Source of the DNA: Streptomyces spirodelae
GTDB taxonomy: Bacteria; Actinomycetota; Actinomycetes; Streptomycetales; Streptomycetaceae
DNA length: 64,000 nt
Assembly (NCBI RefSeq): GCF_017676385.1
Contig: NZ_JAFFZN010000010.1
Coordinates: forward strand, 124,001-188,000
Direction: 5' to 3'
The first letter of the stretch is position 1. Every line of letters starts with the position of its first letter. This document shows, one piece after another, positions 25,328 through 34,728 of this stretch. The notes beneath the pieces are model-generated. The model searched no databases and was not told the DNA's origin. It saw only the letters and a program-made list of their open reading frames with translations. Made by a program: the position numbers and the translations under genes.

Positions 25328-26116
25328 CTACTCGGCCCCGTCCGCCTCGGGGCGGCTCTCGATCTCCTGCATCGTGATCTGCAGGTGGTATTCCATCGCC
25401 GCGACCGCTTGCGCCGGATCTCCGGTCAGCACAGCGTCGAGCAATTCCTCGTGTTCGGTGGCGGAGCGGGCGGGATCGGCCCCGGTTGCGAGGTACCGCC
25501 GATGGCTCTCCTCCCGGCTTTCGGCGAGTGAGCGTTCCAAAGCGTCCAGGATCTGCGTCAGGCTGGTGTTGCCCGCCGCCGCCACCAGCGCCTGATGGAA
25601 GGCGACGTCCGTGCGTATGCGGGTGGGCATGTCGAGCGGGTTGGCGCGCTGCTGGGCGATCGCCTCGCGGGCCCGGGCGATGTGCGGCCGGGTCTGCGGC
25701 TCCTCCGGGCCCGCGATGCGCTGCGCGGCGAGTCGAGCGGCGTGTACCTCGAGCGCCTTGCGGATCTCGGTGAACTCCATGAGGGCGCGCTTGTCACGCA
25801 GGACCGCGAACGCGACGAACTTCTCCACCGGCAAAGCGTTCGGTGAGGCGACGACAGCCGGCTTGCCCTGGCGCCGCTGCACCAGGCCGCGCGCCTCAAG
25901 GGTCTTCATCGCCTCTCTGAGCACCACCCGGCTCACCCCGAACCGTGCCGCGAGCTCGCCCTCCGGAGGGAGTTGGCTACCCGGCTCGACCCCCGGGCCC
26001 ACGCACAGTTCCTCGATGAACTCCACGACCTGTGTGGTCAGCGACCGTGGCTGGGCGCGCATCGCACTGCGCCCTGCCGACTGCCGCGCGGACTCCCCCT
26101 CCGCCGTGTCTCTCAA
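25328..26116 (-). CDS. GntR/FadR-family transcriptional regulator
   Basis: 262 residues. Winged helix near residues 25-90 (GSQLPPEGELAARFGVSRVVLREAMKTLEARGLV) and an FCD domain with the metal-binding pattern DVAFHQAL...EHEELLDAVLTGD...EYHLQ. TTG start at 26116 with AAGGGG 8 bases upstream; ATG at 26062 is an alternative. Divergent from the PLP-lyase/transporter pair, with an inverted repeat in the gap, so it likely controls uptake and breakdown of the amino acid they handle. Confidence 0.87.
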   Translation of the reverse strand: MRDTAEGESARQSAGRSAMRAQPRSLTTQVVEFIEELCVGPGVEPGSQLPPEGELAARFGVSRVVLREAMKTLEARGLVQRRQGKPAVVASPNALPVEKFVAFAVLRDKRALMEFTEIRKALEVHAARLAAQRIAGPEEPQTRPHIARAREAIAQQRANPLDMPTRIRTDVAFHQALVAAAGNTSLTQILDALERSLAESREESHRRYLATGADPARSATEHEELLDAVLTGDPAQAVAAMEYHLQITMQEIESRPEADGAE

Positions 26117-26281
26117 TGCGTTCGCCCCTTAGTCGAAATCGGCCTTCGCACCTGAGCCTACTGAGCGGCCGTCTGCCGAACGGCAGCCTGCTGAGCGGCT
26201 TGCGCCGTCCGGTGCGGTGCGGTGCGGACCAATGCCGATCGTATGCGTTCGGTCTTACGCGTTCGTCGGAAAGTGTTGACC

Positions 26282-26309
26282 ACGTAGCAGCTTATATTAC
26301 AAGCTACGT
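26282..26309. promoter_or_regulatory. Inverted repeat between gntR and PLP-lyase operon
   Basis: ACGTAGC and GCTACGT (7-bp perfect arms, 14-bp spacer); read on the minus strand the centre TTGTAATATAA is one base off the TnGTnnnACnA FadR-type operator pattern. A TTGAC hexamer stands just before it at 26276. Confidence 0.55.
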
Positions 26310-26374
26310 CGCGTTCGGCGGCTCGCTCGGAGACCCGCCGACGTCCGCACGCAGGTCCGCGACGAGGGGCACGG

Positions 26375-27532
26375 GTGAACAGCACCGACCAGCAGATATG
26401 TATGGGCGCCTGGGACGGTCCGGGCGTCGGGCCCGGTGCCGTGGCGCCGCCCATCTATCAGACGAGCCTTTTCACCAAGCCGTCCTTCGAGGAGTTCGTA
26501 CGGCAGCAGGCCGCCGAGCACGAGAACTTCGTCTACAGCCGGGGAACCAACCCGACGGTCGCCTTCCTTGAGGAGCGTCTCGCGCTGCTCGAGGGCGGCG
26601 AGGCCGCGAAGTGCTTTGCCTCCGGCATGGGCGCGATCGGCGCAGTCTTCGCCGGTCTGCTGCGCGGTGGCGATCACGTGCTCTTCGTCAACACCGTCTA
26701 CGGCCCGACGGTCGAACTCGCGCAGCACCTCGAGCGCTTCGGGGTCGAGCACACGATCCTCGCCGCCCCGGCCGCCGCCGACGTCGAGGAGCACATCCGG
26801 GAGAACACGGCACTCATCTATCTTGAGAGCCCGGGCACCATGCTGATGAAGGTCGTGGACGTGCTGGCGCTGACGAGGGTCGCGCGGCGCCACGGCGTCC
26901 GCACGGTGATGGACAACACCTGGTCCACACCGCTCTTCCAGAAGCCGCTCACGGCTGGCGTGGACCTCGTCGTCCACTCCCTGACCAAGTACATCGGCGG
27001 GCACAGCGATGTCATCGGCGGCGCGGTGATCGGCTCCAAGGACTCCATCCGGGAGCTCTTCTACCAGGGCCACCAATTGTTCGGCGCCGTCATGTCCGCC
27101 ATGGAGGCGTCCCTCGTGCTGCGGGGACTGCGGACCCTCCCGGTACGGATGGAGCAGCACCAGCGCAACGCGCTCAGTGTCATCGACCATCTGCGCGCGC
27201 ATCCCGAGGTCACCGCTGTCCACCACCCGCACGTCGACCACGACCCGGACGAGGCTGTGATCGCCTCCCAGTTCAGCGGCTTCTCCGGACTCCTCAGCTT
27301 CGAGCTGCGGGAGGGCACCTTCTCGCGGGTGGCCCGGTTCATCGACGCCCTGAGGCTCTTTCGGATCGGCCCGAGTTGGGGCGGCTACGAGAGTCTCGTG
27401 ACCTCACCTATGCGTTCCACCGATGCCCCGGCCCCGGGCCTCGGCGGCCTGATCCGGCTCTCCGTGGGGCTTGAGGGCGCACAGAGCCAGATCGAGGACC
27501 TCGACCAGGCTTTCGCATCACTCGCCCGCTGA
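26375..27532 (+). CDS. PLP-dependent Cys/Met-metabolism lyase (cystathionine beta/gamma-lyase family)
   Basis: 385 residues, fold-type I. K205 (HSLTKYIGGH) binds PLP, with Y54/R56 (YSRGTNP) from the neighbouring subunit, Y109 stacking on the cofactor and the D180 region (VMDNTW). The residue after Y109-G is Pro, not the Cys of classical methionine gamma-lyase (YGCT), so a cystathionine beta-lyase or aminotransferase-like activity is equally possible. GTG start with GAGGGG upstream. It is 42 bp from an NhaC-type transporter, suggesting that the imported substrate is a sulfur amino acid. Confidence 0.87.
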   Translation: MNSTDQQICMGAWDGPGVGPGAVAPPIYQTSLFTKPSFEEFVRQQAAEHENFVYSRGTNPTVAFLEERLALLEGGEAAKCFASGMGAIGAVFAGLLRGGDHVLFVNTVYGPTVELAQHLERFGVEHTILAAPAAADVEEHIRENTALIYLESPGTMLMKVVDVLALTRVARRHGVRTVMDNTWSTPLFQKPLTAGVDLVVHSLTKYIGGHSDVIGGAVIGSKDSIRELFYQGHQLFGAVMSAMEASLVLRGLRTLPVRMEQHQRNALSVIDHLRAHPEVTAVHHPHVDHDPDEAVIASQFSGFSGLLSFELREGTFSRVARFIDALRLFRIGPSWGGYESLVTSPMRSTDAPAPGLGGLIRLSVGLEGAQSQIEDLDQAFASLAR

Positions 27533-27574
27533 CGGCTTCCACACGCCATCACTACTCTTGCCTGAGAGGGAACA

Positions 27575-29050
27575 ATGGAGTTTCAGCAGGAAACGGCGTC
27601 GGACGAGCAGGCTGAGAAGCGTGCGCGCTCCCAACCGCGGCTCACCGTCGCGCTCATTCCGGTGGTCATCACCCTGGCGATCTTCGTCGGCGGTATCGGG
27701 ATTCTGGAATTCCCCGCGGAGCTGATGCTCATATTCGCGGCCATCGTGTTCACGGTCTTCGCCGCCCTCCACGGCGTCAGTCTGGACCAGGTCCTCACTG
27801 ACATGGGCGAGAAGATCAAGCGAGCCCTGCCGGGCATCCTCATCCTGCTGAGCATCGGGATGCTGATCGGTACCTGGATGATCGCGGGCACCGTCCCGCT
27901 CATGGTCAACTACGGCCTCGAACTCATCAATCCGTCGTACCTCTACGTCCTGGCCTTCGTCGTCACAGCCATTGTCGCCACATTCACGGGGACGTCCTGG
28001 GGCTCGGCCGGCACGATCGGCGTCGCGCTGATCAGTGTCGCCGCCACGATGGACATCTCACTGGCGATCACCGCTGGTGCCGTGGTCTCGGGCGCGTACT
28101 TCGGCGACAAGCTCTCACCGCTGTCCGACACCACGAACATGAGCTCCCTGGCGGCCGGTGCCAACATCTACGAGCACATCCGCCACATGCTCTACACAGC
28201 GGTGCCGTCGTCGGTCGTCGCGATCGTGGTCTTCCTGCTCGCCGGACTGTCGATCGACGCGGGGTCGGTCAACCTCGACGTCATCGACCGCACCGTCACC
28301 GAGGTGCAAGGACTGTTCGTCCTCAACCCTGTGCTGCTCCTGCCGCCCGCGGTGGTCCTCATCGGGTCGATCATGCGCAAGCCCCCGTTGATCGTGCTCT
28401 TCGTGTCCTCGATGACCGCCGCGGTACTCGCCGTACTGGTCCAGGGCTTCAGCATCGCCGACACGTTCGACGCCGCCGTCTCCGGGTTCACCACCGACAT
28501 GCTGCCCGGCGATGTCTCTGCCCCGGTCACCGAGCTGCTCGACCGAGGCGGCCTGACCTCGATGTACAGCTCGGCGTTCTTCGTCTTCTGCGCGTTCTTC
28601 TTCGCCGCGGCACTGGAGAACTCCGGCGTGCTCCGCCTCCTGCTCAGCAAGCTGATCGACAAGCTGCGCTCCACCGGCAGCCTGGTGACGGCCACGCTGC
28701 TCTCCGGCTTCACTGTCATCAACGGCACGTCGAACGCCCTTGTCACCTACTTCCTCATCAATGACCTCTACGGCGAGGCATTCAAGAAGCGGAACCTGCA
28801 CCCGACCAACCTTTCGCGGAGCATGGAGGATTCGGTCACCATCACCGAGGTGCTGGTGCCCTGGACCGTCTCCGGCGCCTTCTTCGCATCGACGCTGGGC
28901 GTGGCGAACTTCGACTTCCTGCCATGGGCCGTCTTCTGCTGGAGCGGCATCGTCTTCTCCGCTCTGCTGGCCTGTCTCTCGCCCCTCACTCACGACTTCG
29001 GCATCCGCCGCCGGGCCCCCGAGCCCGAGGCGGACCCGGCGAGGGCCTGA
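27575..29050 (+). CDS. NhaC-family transporter, possibly methionine (MetT-like)
   Basis: 491-residue membrane protein with 11-12 helices. The NhaC core is clear: TGTSWGSAGTIGVAL near residue 138, GAYFGDKLSPLSDTTNMSS near 175, and INGTSNALVTYFL with the second half-repeat. NhaC proteins include Na+/H+ antiporters, the malate/lactate exchanger MleN and the predicted methionine transporter MetT. Its position behind a Cys/Met-type PLP lyase favours MetT-like uptake. The C-terminus is rich in Pro and Arg and soluble. Confidence 0.85.
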   Translation: MEFQQETASDEQAEKRARSQPRLTVALIPVVITLAIFVGGIGILEFPAELMLIFAAIVFTVFAALHGVSLDQVLTDMGEKIKRALPGILILLSIGMLIGTWMIAGTVPLMVNYGLELINPSYLYVLAFVVTAIVATFTGTSWGSAGTIGVALISVAATMDISLAITAGAVVSGAYFGDKLSPLSDTTNMSSLAAGANIYEHIRHMLYTAVPSSVVAIVVFLLAGLSIDAGSVNLDVIDRTVTEVQGLFVLNPVLLLPPAVVLIGSIMRKPPLIVLFVSSMTAAVLAVLVQGFSIADTFDAAVSGFTTDMLPGDVSAPVTELLDRGGLTSMYSSAFFVFCAFFFAAALENSGVLRLLLSKLIDKLRSTGSLVTATLLSGFTVINGTSNALVTYFLINDLYGEAFKKRNLHPTNLSRSMEDSVTITEVLVPWTVSGAFFASTLGVANFDFLPWAVFCWSGIVFSALLACLSPLTHDFGIRRRAPEPEADPARA

Positions 29051-29164
29051 CCGGCACGGAGAGACGATTTACCACAGGCTCACCCGCTGCGACGGGGTGC
29101 CCCCGAGCAAGCTCATGCACTGGACAGAGGCCGAAGCTTCCGCATCGACATGCCACCACGATGG

Positions 29165-29329
29165 TCACACCAGGGCGTCCTCGGTGCAGGCGAAGGACGC
29201 GGCCCGGACGTTGACGGCCACCCGGGCCCCGGCGCGGGCGGGGCCGACGGCGATGGCGTATCGGATGCCCTGGGTGGAGACGGTGACCAGGGCGGTGTGG
29301 CCGGAAAGATCGATCCGCACGAGGGTGCC
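29165..29329 (-). pseudogene. TOBE/Mop-like domain fragment
   Basis: A frame without a start codon reads GTLVRIDLSGHTALVTVSTQ, continues as a beta-rich segment (YAIAVGPARAGARVAVNVRA) and ends ASFACTEDALV. The pattern is that of a molybdate-binding TOBE/Mop domain from the end of a ModC-type or regulator protein. No upstream part is readable. The rest of the 29051-29489 gap shows nothing. Confidence 0.35.
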
Positions 29330-29489
29330 TCTTCGTCGAAGGTGTGCGGCTGTTCACCGATGCCGACGCCGATGCCGATGCCGCTCGATGCCGCGGACGT
29401 CCGTCCATGCCGGTGGCCGGTCGGCGCCGCCCGGGGCGCCCGTCCCGTGGCACGCGGGACGAGTGGGCGTTCGGGGCGGGCGCTCGGGG

Positions 29490-30314
29490 TCAGTTGAGGG
29501 TGTCCGGGTTCGGGCCGGTGCGCAGCCCGCGGTCCAGTCCCGCAATGAGGGACACCTCCGCGTCGCTCAGTTCGAAGCCGAAGACGTCGAGGTTCTGCCG
29601 GATGCGTTCAGGGGTGACGGACTTGGGGATAACGATGTTGCCGCTCTGCAGGTGCCAGCGCAGCACAACCTGAGCCGGGGACACGCCGTGCGTGCCAGCG
29701 ATCTTCACGATCGGCTGGTCCTTGAGGACCGCGCCCTGGGCCAGAGGGCTCCACGCCTCGGTGGCGACGCCGTGCTCGGCGTGGAAGGCGCGCAGCTCGC
29801 TCTGCTGGAACCCGGGGTGCAACTCGATCTGGTTGACGGCCGGGGTGACGCCCGTGCTTTCCCGCAGGCGCTTCAGGTCGGCGACTCGGAAGTTCGAGAC
29901 TCCGATGGCGCGGGCGCGCCCGCTGGCCAGGACCTCCTCCAGCACCTTGTAGGTCTCCACGTACAGATCACGGGCCGGGGTGGGCCAGTGGATCAGGTAG
30001 AGGTCGACGTAGTCGAGGCCCAGCTTCTCCAGGGAGGAGTCGAACGCGGCCAGGGCCTTGTCCCTGCCTTGATCGTCGTTCCACAGCTTGGTCGTGATGA
30101 AGAGGTCCTCGCGAGGGAGGCCGGAGGAGTCGAGGGCCTTGCCGACGCCACGCTCGTTGCCGTAGACCGCTGCGGTGTCGATGCTGCGGTAACCGGCCTC
30201 GAGGGCGCCGGCGACGGCAGCGGTGGTCTCCTCGTCGGGGACCTGGAAGACGCCGAAGCCGAGTTGCGGCATGACCACGCCATTGTTGAGGGTCACGCTC
30301 GGGATGGCAGTCAT
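29490..30314 (-). CDS. Aldo/keto reductase (AKR5-like, 2,5-diketogluconate reductase type)
   Basis: 274 residues, complete TIM-barrel reductase. The catalytic tetrad is intact: D46, Y51, K76 and H109 (RSIDTAAVYGNE, ITTKLWND, LIHWP). The NADPH-binding end IPKSVTPERIRQNLDVFGFELS matches the AKR5 branch that reduces aldehydes and alpha-diketones such as methylglyoxal or 2,5-diketogluconate. It is 141 bp downstream of an MFS gene on the same strand, so both may answer to the MarR regulator further up. Confidence 0.92.
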   Translation of the reverse strand: MTAIPSVTLNNGVVMPQLGFGVFQVPDEETTAAVAGALEAGYRSIDTAAVYGNERGVGKALDSSGLPREDLFITTKLWNDDQGRDKALAAFDSSLEKLGLDYVDLYLIHWPTPARDLYVETYKVLEEVLASGRARAIGVSNFRVADLKRLRESTGVTPAVNQIELHPGFQQSELRAFHAEHGVATEAWSPLAQGAVLKDQPIVKIAGTHGVSPAQVVLRWHLQSGNIVIPKSVTPERIRQNLDVFGFELSDAEVSLIAGLDRGLRTGPNPDTLN

Positions 30315-30455
30315 GGGGGACCTTTCGGTAGTGCTGTCGGTGTTCTTCTGTACCGGTCGTTCTTCTGTACCGGTCGGTGGGGACCAGGTGTTCTGCGCAC
30401 GGAGGTGGGTGACTGCGATCGCCGGTAGGCGATCTCGCGTTGCGTGTCGCAGCGG

Positions 30456-31727
30456 TCAGGAGCGGACGACGCTCGCCGCGTCCGCCACGGCGCCGGGGTC
30501 GGCGGCCGGGCGGGCGGTGGGGGCGCGGAGGAGGTCCGCGGCTTCGAGGGGCTCGTGGTCGGTGGGCGTCGTCGCCCCGCGGCCCGGGTGCAGTTCCAGC
30601 AGCCGCGAAACGACGGCCAGCACCAGCGCCGCGGCGGCCAGGGCGGCACCGACGGCGTTGGGAGCCGTGTAGCCGAGCCCTGCGGAGATGACCATGCCAC
30701 CGAGCCAGGCGGACAGCGCGTTGCCCAGGTTGAAGGCGCCGATGTTGGCCGCCGAGGCCAGCGTGGGTGCGCCGTGGGCGTGGTCCAGGACCCGTTTCTG
30801 CAGCGGCGGGACGGTGGCGAAGCCCAGTGCGCCGATGAGGAACACAGCCGCGATGGCCGCCACCTTCACGGAGGCCAGAAAGGTGAAGGCCAGCAGGACG
30901 AGTGCGAGGCCGCCCAGAGCTGTGTAGAGCATCGGCATCAGCCTGCGGTCGGCGAACCGGCCGCCGATGAGATTGCCCGCCACCATGCCGGATCCGAAGA
31001 CCACCATCAGCCAGGTGACGGAGGAGTCGGCGAACCCGCCGACATCGGTCATCATCGGCGCGATGTAGGTGATCGCGGCGAACACGCCGCCGAAGCCGAG
31101 GACCGTCATCGCCATGGCCAGTACGACCTGGACATTTTTGAAGGCGGCTACCTCGTGCCGCAGCCGCACGCCCTCGGGCTTGGGCGTGTCGGGGACGAGT
31201 TCGGCGACGCCTGCCAGGCCGAGCACTCCGAGCGCGGCGACGATGACGAAGGTCACCCGCCAGCCGGCGCTCTGGCCCACAAATGTACCCAGGGGCACAC
31301 CGACCACGTTGGCCACGGTCAGGCCGGTGAACATCAGGGAGATGGCACCGGCCTTCTTCTGGGGCGCCACCAGTTCGGCGGCGACGACGGAGCCGATACC
31401 GAAGAAGGCGCCGTGGGCCAGCGAGGCCACCACCCGGCCGATCAGCATGACGGCGAAGACCGGGGCAGCGGCAGAGATGAGGTTGCCGAGGATGAACAGG
31501 CCCATGAGCAGCATGAGCATGTTCTTCCGGGAGATCTTGGTGCCCAGGACGGTCATGATCGGCGCGCCGATCACGACACCGAGGGCGTAGCCGGTGACCA
31601 GGAGGCCGGCCGTCGGAACCGATACCCCGAGATCCGCGCCGACCTGGGGCAGCAACCCCATGATCACGAATTCCGTGGTGCCGATTCCGAAGGCGCCTAT
31701 GGCCAGGGCCAGCAGTGCGAGCGGCAT
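30456..31727 (-). CDS. MFS transporter, DHA1 family (AraJ/Cmx-like exporter)
   Basis: 423 residues, twelve helices. Typical features of this branch are FGIGTTEFVIMGLLPQVGADL in helix 1 and the A-motif-like GAPIMTVLGTKISRKNML, with RVVASLAHGAFFGIGSVVAA in helix 4-5. Such proteins export arabinose, chloramphenicol or other drugs. AAGGA lies 7 bases before the ATG. Divergent from a MarR gene with an inverted repeat in between, so expression is probably induced by a small aromatic or drug ligand. C-terminal tail of about 35 residues is soluble. Confidence 0.9.
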   Translation of the reverse strand: MPLALLALAIGAFGIGTTEFVIMGLLPQVGADLGVSVPTAGLLVTGYALGVVIGAPIMTVLGTKISRKNMLMLLMGLFILGNLISAAAPVFAVMLIGRVVASLAHGAFFGIGSVVAAELVAPQKKAGAISLMFTGLTVANVVGVPLGTFVGQSAGWRVTFVIVAALGVLGLAGVAELVPDTPKPEGVRLRHEVAAFKNVQVVLAMAMTVLGFGGVFAAITYIAPMMTDVGGFADSSVTWLMVVFGSGMVAGNLIGGRFADRRLMPMLYTALGGLALVLLAFTFLASVKVAAIAAVFLIGALGFATVPPLQKRVLDHAHGAPTLASAANIGAFNLGNALSAWLGGMVISAGLGYTAPNAVGAALAAAALVLAVVSRLLELHPGRGATTPTDHEPLEAADLLRAPTARPAADPGAVADAASVVRS

Positions 31728-31820
31728 GACGAGGTCCTTAGACGGTGCAAGAGGAGAGGAGACGGGGATGGTGCCCCCGGAGCGTAAAGCGCGTCCGCTC
31801 TTTACAAGCGCTCACAATAG

Positions 31821-31843
31821 TTGCAGACGCTGGATATCTGCAA
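31821..31843. promoter_or_regulatory. Probable MarR operator
   Basis: TTGCAGA-N9-TCTGCAA, perfect 7-bp arms, between the divergent MFS and marR starts. A TATAGT hexamer (31851-31856) close by may be the marR -10 element. Confidence 0.6.
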
Positions 31844-31926
31844 ACGCGGGTATAGTGGACCGAGTGAGACGCCTGGCAACCCCTGCCGCGGCGCCACCGC
31901 TGGCAAGACCCGACCGAGGGAGCTTC

Positions 31927-32394
31927 ATGACTGCCACCGACCCGGCGATGACCGCACTGGCGCACCGTTGGTCGGCTCTCTCGTTGCTGCACGGCCGCAT
32001 CGAGAACTGCGTCGAACGCGCACTCCAGGCCGGGCACAAGCTCAGTGCGCGGGAGTACGCGCTACTGGATGTGCTCAGCAGGCAGCACGACGGCGAGGGC
32101 GGCCACCTGCAGATGCGGCAGGTCGCCGACGCCGTCGTGCTCAGCCAGAGCGCCACCACACGGCTGGTGACCCGCCTGGAACAGCGCGGGCTGCTCTCGC
32201 GCTACCTGTGCCCCACCGACCGCCGCGGCATCTACACGGATGTGACCGAGACCGGCATGCGCCTGCTGAACGAAGCCCGTCCCACCCACAACACCGCCCT
32301 CCGTGAGGCCCTGGACAAGGCGGCCGAGGACCCCGCACTCGCTCCACTCGTCACGGCCGTCGAAGAACTGCCAGGCGCCATCCAGCCGACCTGA
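31927..32394 (+). CDS. MarR-family transcriptional regulator
   Basis: 155 residues. The winged helix is seen at residues about 40-110 (SAREYALLDVLSRQH, MRQVADAVVLSQSATTRLVTRLEQRGLLSRY and the wing PTDRRGIYTDVT). RBS GGGAG 4 bases before the ATG. It is transcribed away from the MFS exporter and the aldo/keto reductase and very likely represses them through the TTGCAGA inverted repeat. Confidence 0.9.
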   Translation: MTATDPAMTALAHRWSALSLLHGRIENCVERALQAGHKLSAREYALLDVLSRQHDGEGGHLQMRQVADAVVLSQSATTRLVTRLEQRGLLSRYLCPTDRRGIYTDVTETGMRLLNEARPTHNTALREALDKAAEDPALAPLVTAVEELPGAIQPT

Positions 32395-32481
32395 ACCGGC
32401 GCCCGAGCATCAGCGGGCGCCACGACGACCGCCGTGGCCCGGTTCCTCGCCGGCCGCGATGTCACCGTCGCGGGCAAGACT

Positions 32482-32497
32482 GCAAGCCCGGGCTTGC
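32482..32497. terminator. Hairpin between convergent marR and ldh
   Basis: Perfect 16-bp palindrome GCAAGCCC-GGGCTTGC with no loop bases beyond the centre; position between converging genes suggests a bidirectional terminator. No T-run, as usual in this genus. Confidence 0.55.
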
Positions 32498-32540
32498 GGG
32501 CCGAGGCCGCTTGGGAGCGCCCGCCGACGGGGGCAGCGCG

Positions 32541-33554
32541 TCAGGCTTTCCGGGGTGTGACGAGCGTGTTGTCGCCGGCCCGGCCCGCGAGGTGGTCCTC
32601 GATGTTGGCCACGGTGGTGCGGGCGATCTGGCCGACGGCTTCCTCGGTGAAGTATGCCTGATGCGAGGTGATCAGCACGTTGCTGAAGGTCATCAGCCGG
32701 GCGAGGCGTTCGTCTGTCATCACCTCCAAGGACTTGTCCCGGAAGAAGACGCCGGCCTCCTCCTCGTACACGTCGAGCCCGACTCCACACAGTCGCCCCG
32801 CCCGCAGGGTCTCCAGCAGGGCGTCGGTGTCCACCAGGCCGCCGCGACTCGAATTGACCAGGATGGCGTCGTCCTTCATCAGCGCCAGGGCCTTGCTGTC
32901 GAGGAGGTGATGGGTGTCCGGCGACAGTGGCACATGCAAGCTGACCAGGTCAGCTTCAGCGAGCAGCCGCTCACGCGGAACGTACTCCATACCGAGGGCG
33001 AGGCAGTCGGGATTCTCGCTGAGGTCCCAGCCGAGCAGTCGCATCCCGAAGCCGTGGGCGATCCGTGCGAAGGCGGCCCCGATCTTTCCGGTGCCCATCA
33101 CCCCGGCGATACGGCCGTGGAGGTCGCGGCCCAGCAGCCCGTCGAGCCGGAAGTCGAACTCCCGCGTCCGGTGCGCCGCCCGTACGATACGGCGGTTGAC
33201 CGCCAATGCCAGCATCCAGGCGAACTCCGCGACCGAGTACGGCGAGTAGGAGGAGACCCGGGCCACCGACAGGCCGCATGCTTCGGCGGCGGTGAGATCG
33301 ATGTTGTTGTAGCCGGTGGACCGCTGGGCGATCATCCGGGTGCCGCCCTCGGCCAGGGTGCGCAGGACCTCGGCGTCCAGGGTGTCGTTGACGCTGCTGA
33401 GCACCACTTCATGGCCGAGCGCGGTCGGTGCGGTGTCGCGGTCCAGGAAAAGACCCAGGCAGCGCAGTTCATGACGACCCTCGAACGTCTTGTCGAAGGC
33501 GTTCCGCAGCAGCGGCTCCTCGTCCGCGAGGACGCCGTACCCGACGATCTCCAC
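32541..33554 (-). CDS. ldhA: D-lactate dehydrogenase (D-2-hydroxyacid dehydrogenase family)
   Basis: 337 residues. NAD-binding motif GTGKIG near 154-159; catalytic Arg in NSSRGG, Glu in DVYEEE and His in SHQAYFTEEA, with the LdhA-type GYNNIDL block near residue 81. It reduces pyruvate to D-lactate, regenerating NAD+ when respiration is limited. GTG at 33554 is preferred: GGAGG lies 7 bases upstream, while the ATG at 33569 would place that RBS inside the gene. It starts the group of oxygen-limitation genes running to narGHJI. Confidence 0.92.
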   Translation of the reverse strand: MEIVGYGVLADEEPLLRNAFDKTFEGRHELRCLGLFLDRDTAPTALGHEVVLSSVNDTLDAEVLRTLAEGGTRMIAQRSTGYNNIDLTAAEACGLSVARVSSYSPYSVAEFAWMLALAVNRRIVRAAHRTREFDFRLDGLLGRDLHGRIAGVMGTGKIGAAFARIAHGFGMRLLGWDLSENPDCLALGMEYVPRERLLAEADLVSLHVPLSPDTHHLLDSKALALMKDDAILVNSSRGGLVDTDALLETLRAGRLCGVGLDVYEEEAGVFFRDKSLEVMTDERLARLMTFSNVLITSHQAYFTEEAVGQIARTTVANIEDHLAGRAGDNTLVTPRKA

Positions 33555-33682
33555 TTGCGCTCCTCCCATCGCTCCCGTTGATCTTCAATACACCGTAGGG
33601 CGCGATCGCCACAGGCGGCGCGAGCCGGAAGGACGACGGAGTCGGCCACGACGGGCCGCCCGCTCGGCGGTGCGCCTGGTGG

Positions 33683-34588
33683 TCAGTCGTGGGCGACGAC
33701 GGCGACGGGCACGGTGGCGTGGTGCAGGAGAGCATGGGTGACGGAGCCGATGCGGGTGCCGACGGAGGCACGGCGGATACGCCGGCCGACGACGACCAGG
33801 CTGGCCTCGCGGGCGGCTTCGACCATGAGGAAGGACGGGCTGCCGAAGCGGGATTCCGCAGTGGTCTCGACGTCCGGGTACTTCTGCCGCCAGGGCCTCA
33901 ACGCCTCGTTCAGGGCGTCGGTGTTGCTCTGCGCCATCATCCCGCTCACCTCGGCCACGGGGGCCATGGCGTAGCCGTAGAAGGCGGGGAGGTTGCAGCC
34001 GTACAGCACGCGCAACGGCGCTTTGCGCCTGGCGGCCTCCTCGAAAGCGAACTCGATCAGATCCGGGTCAGGACCGCCGATGTCCAGTCCGAGCAGAACG
34101 GGGCGGCGTGAGGCTGCCGCGGCACGTACGTCCGCCGGCTCCTCCCGCCCGTCGGTGTTCTGCTCCCCGGCGCGGACCAGGACGACGGGCCGCTCGGCGG
34201 ACGCGACGACAGCCAGACCGACCGAGCCGGCCAGAAAACCGCCCACCCCGCTCAGGCCCCGTGAGCCGAGGACGAGCAGTTCGTCATCCCGGGCGGCACG
34301 CACGAGAGCCTCGGCGGGCCGCCGCCCGCTGAGCCGTTCGACGGTCACCCGCACTCCGGGATGACGCAGCCTCAGGCCCTCGGCTGCCTCGCGTCCGATG
34401 CGCTCGGTCCAGCGCTGGTGGGTCTCGGTGCCGCGGAGCGGAAGCTGCGCCATGGGTTCCGGCACCGGTTCCCGGACCTGGACGAGCCGCACGGCCAGCC
34501 CGCGCAGCTCCGCCTCACGGGCCGCCCACTCGGCAGCGGCGCGGCTCTGCGGAGAACCGTCGAGCCCGACAGTGATACTGCGGGTCAT
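33683..34588 (-). CDS. Tandem-domain universal stress protein
   Basis: 301 residues, two UspA domains. Domain 1 (about 1-142) starts ITVGLDGSPQSRAAAEWAA and ends with the nucleotide-binding GSRGLSGVGGFLAGSVGLAV. Domain 2 (about 155-301) ends GRRIRRASVGTRIGSVTHALLHHATVPVAVV, a looser version of the G-2x-G-9x-GS motif. Two-domain Usps are typical members of mycobacterial dormancy regulons. AGGAGGTG RBS precedes the ATG. Located 140 bp after the DoxX gene on the same strand. Confidence 0.92.
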   Translation of the reverse strand: MTRSITVGLDGSPQSRAAAEWAAREAELRGLAVRLVQVREPVPEPMAQLPLRGTETHQRWTERIGREAAEGLRLRHPGVRVTVERLSGRRPAEALVRAARDDELLVLGSRGLSGVGGFLAGSVGLAVVASAERPVVLVRAGEQNTDGREEPADVRAAAASRRPVLLGLDIGGPDPDLIEFAFEEAARRKAPLRVLYGCNLPAFYGYAMAPVAEVSGMMAQSNTDALNEALRPWRQKYPDVETTAESRFGSPSFLMVEAAREASLVVVGRRIRRASVGTRIGSVTHALLHHATVPVAVVAHD

Positions 34589-34728
34589 GATTTCCACCTC
34601 CTGAATCCGGGCCACCGACTCCGATGGCGTGCGCGAGGTACTGGACCTCGTTGGGATGTTTTGAGCTGCAAGGGCCACCCCGTCGGTCGCCAGGCGGCTG
34701 ACGGGGCGTCTCCCCGGGCGTGGAGGAA

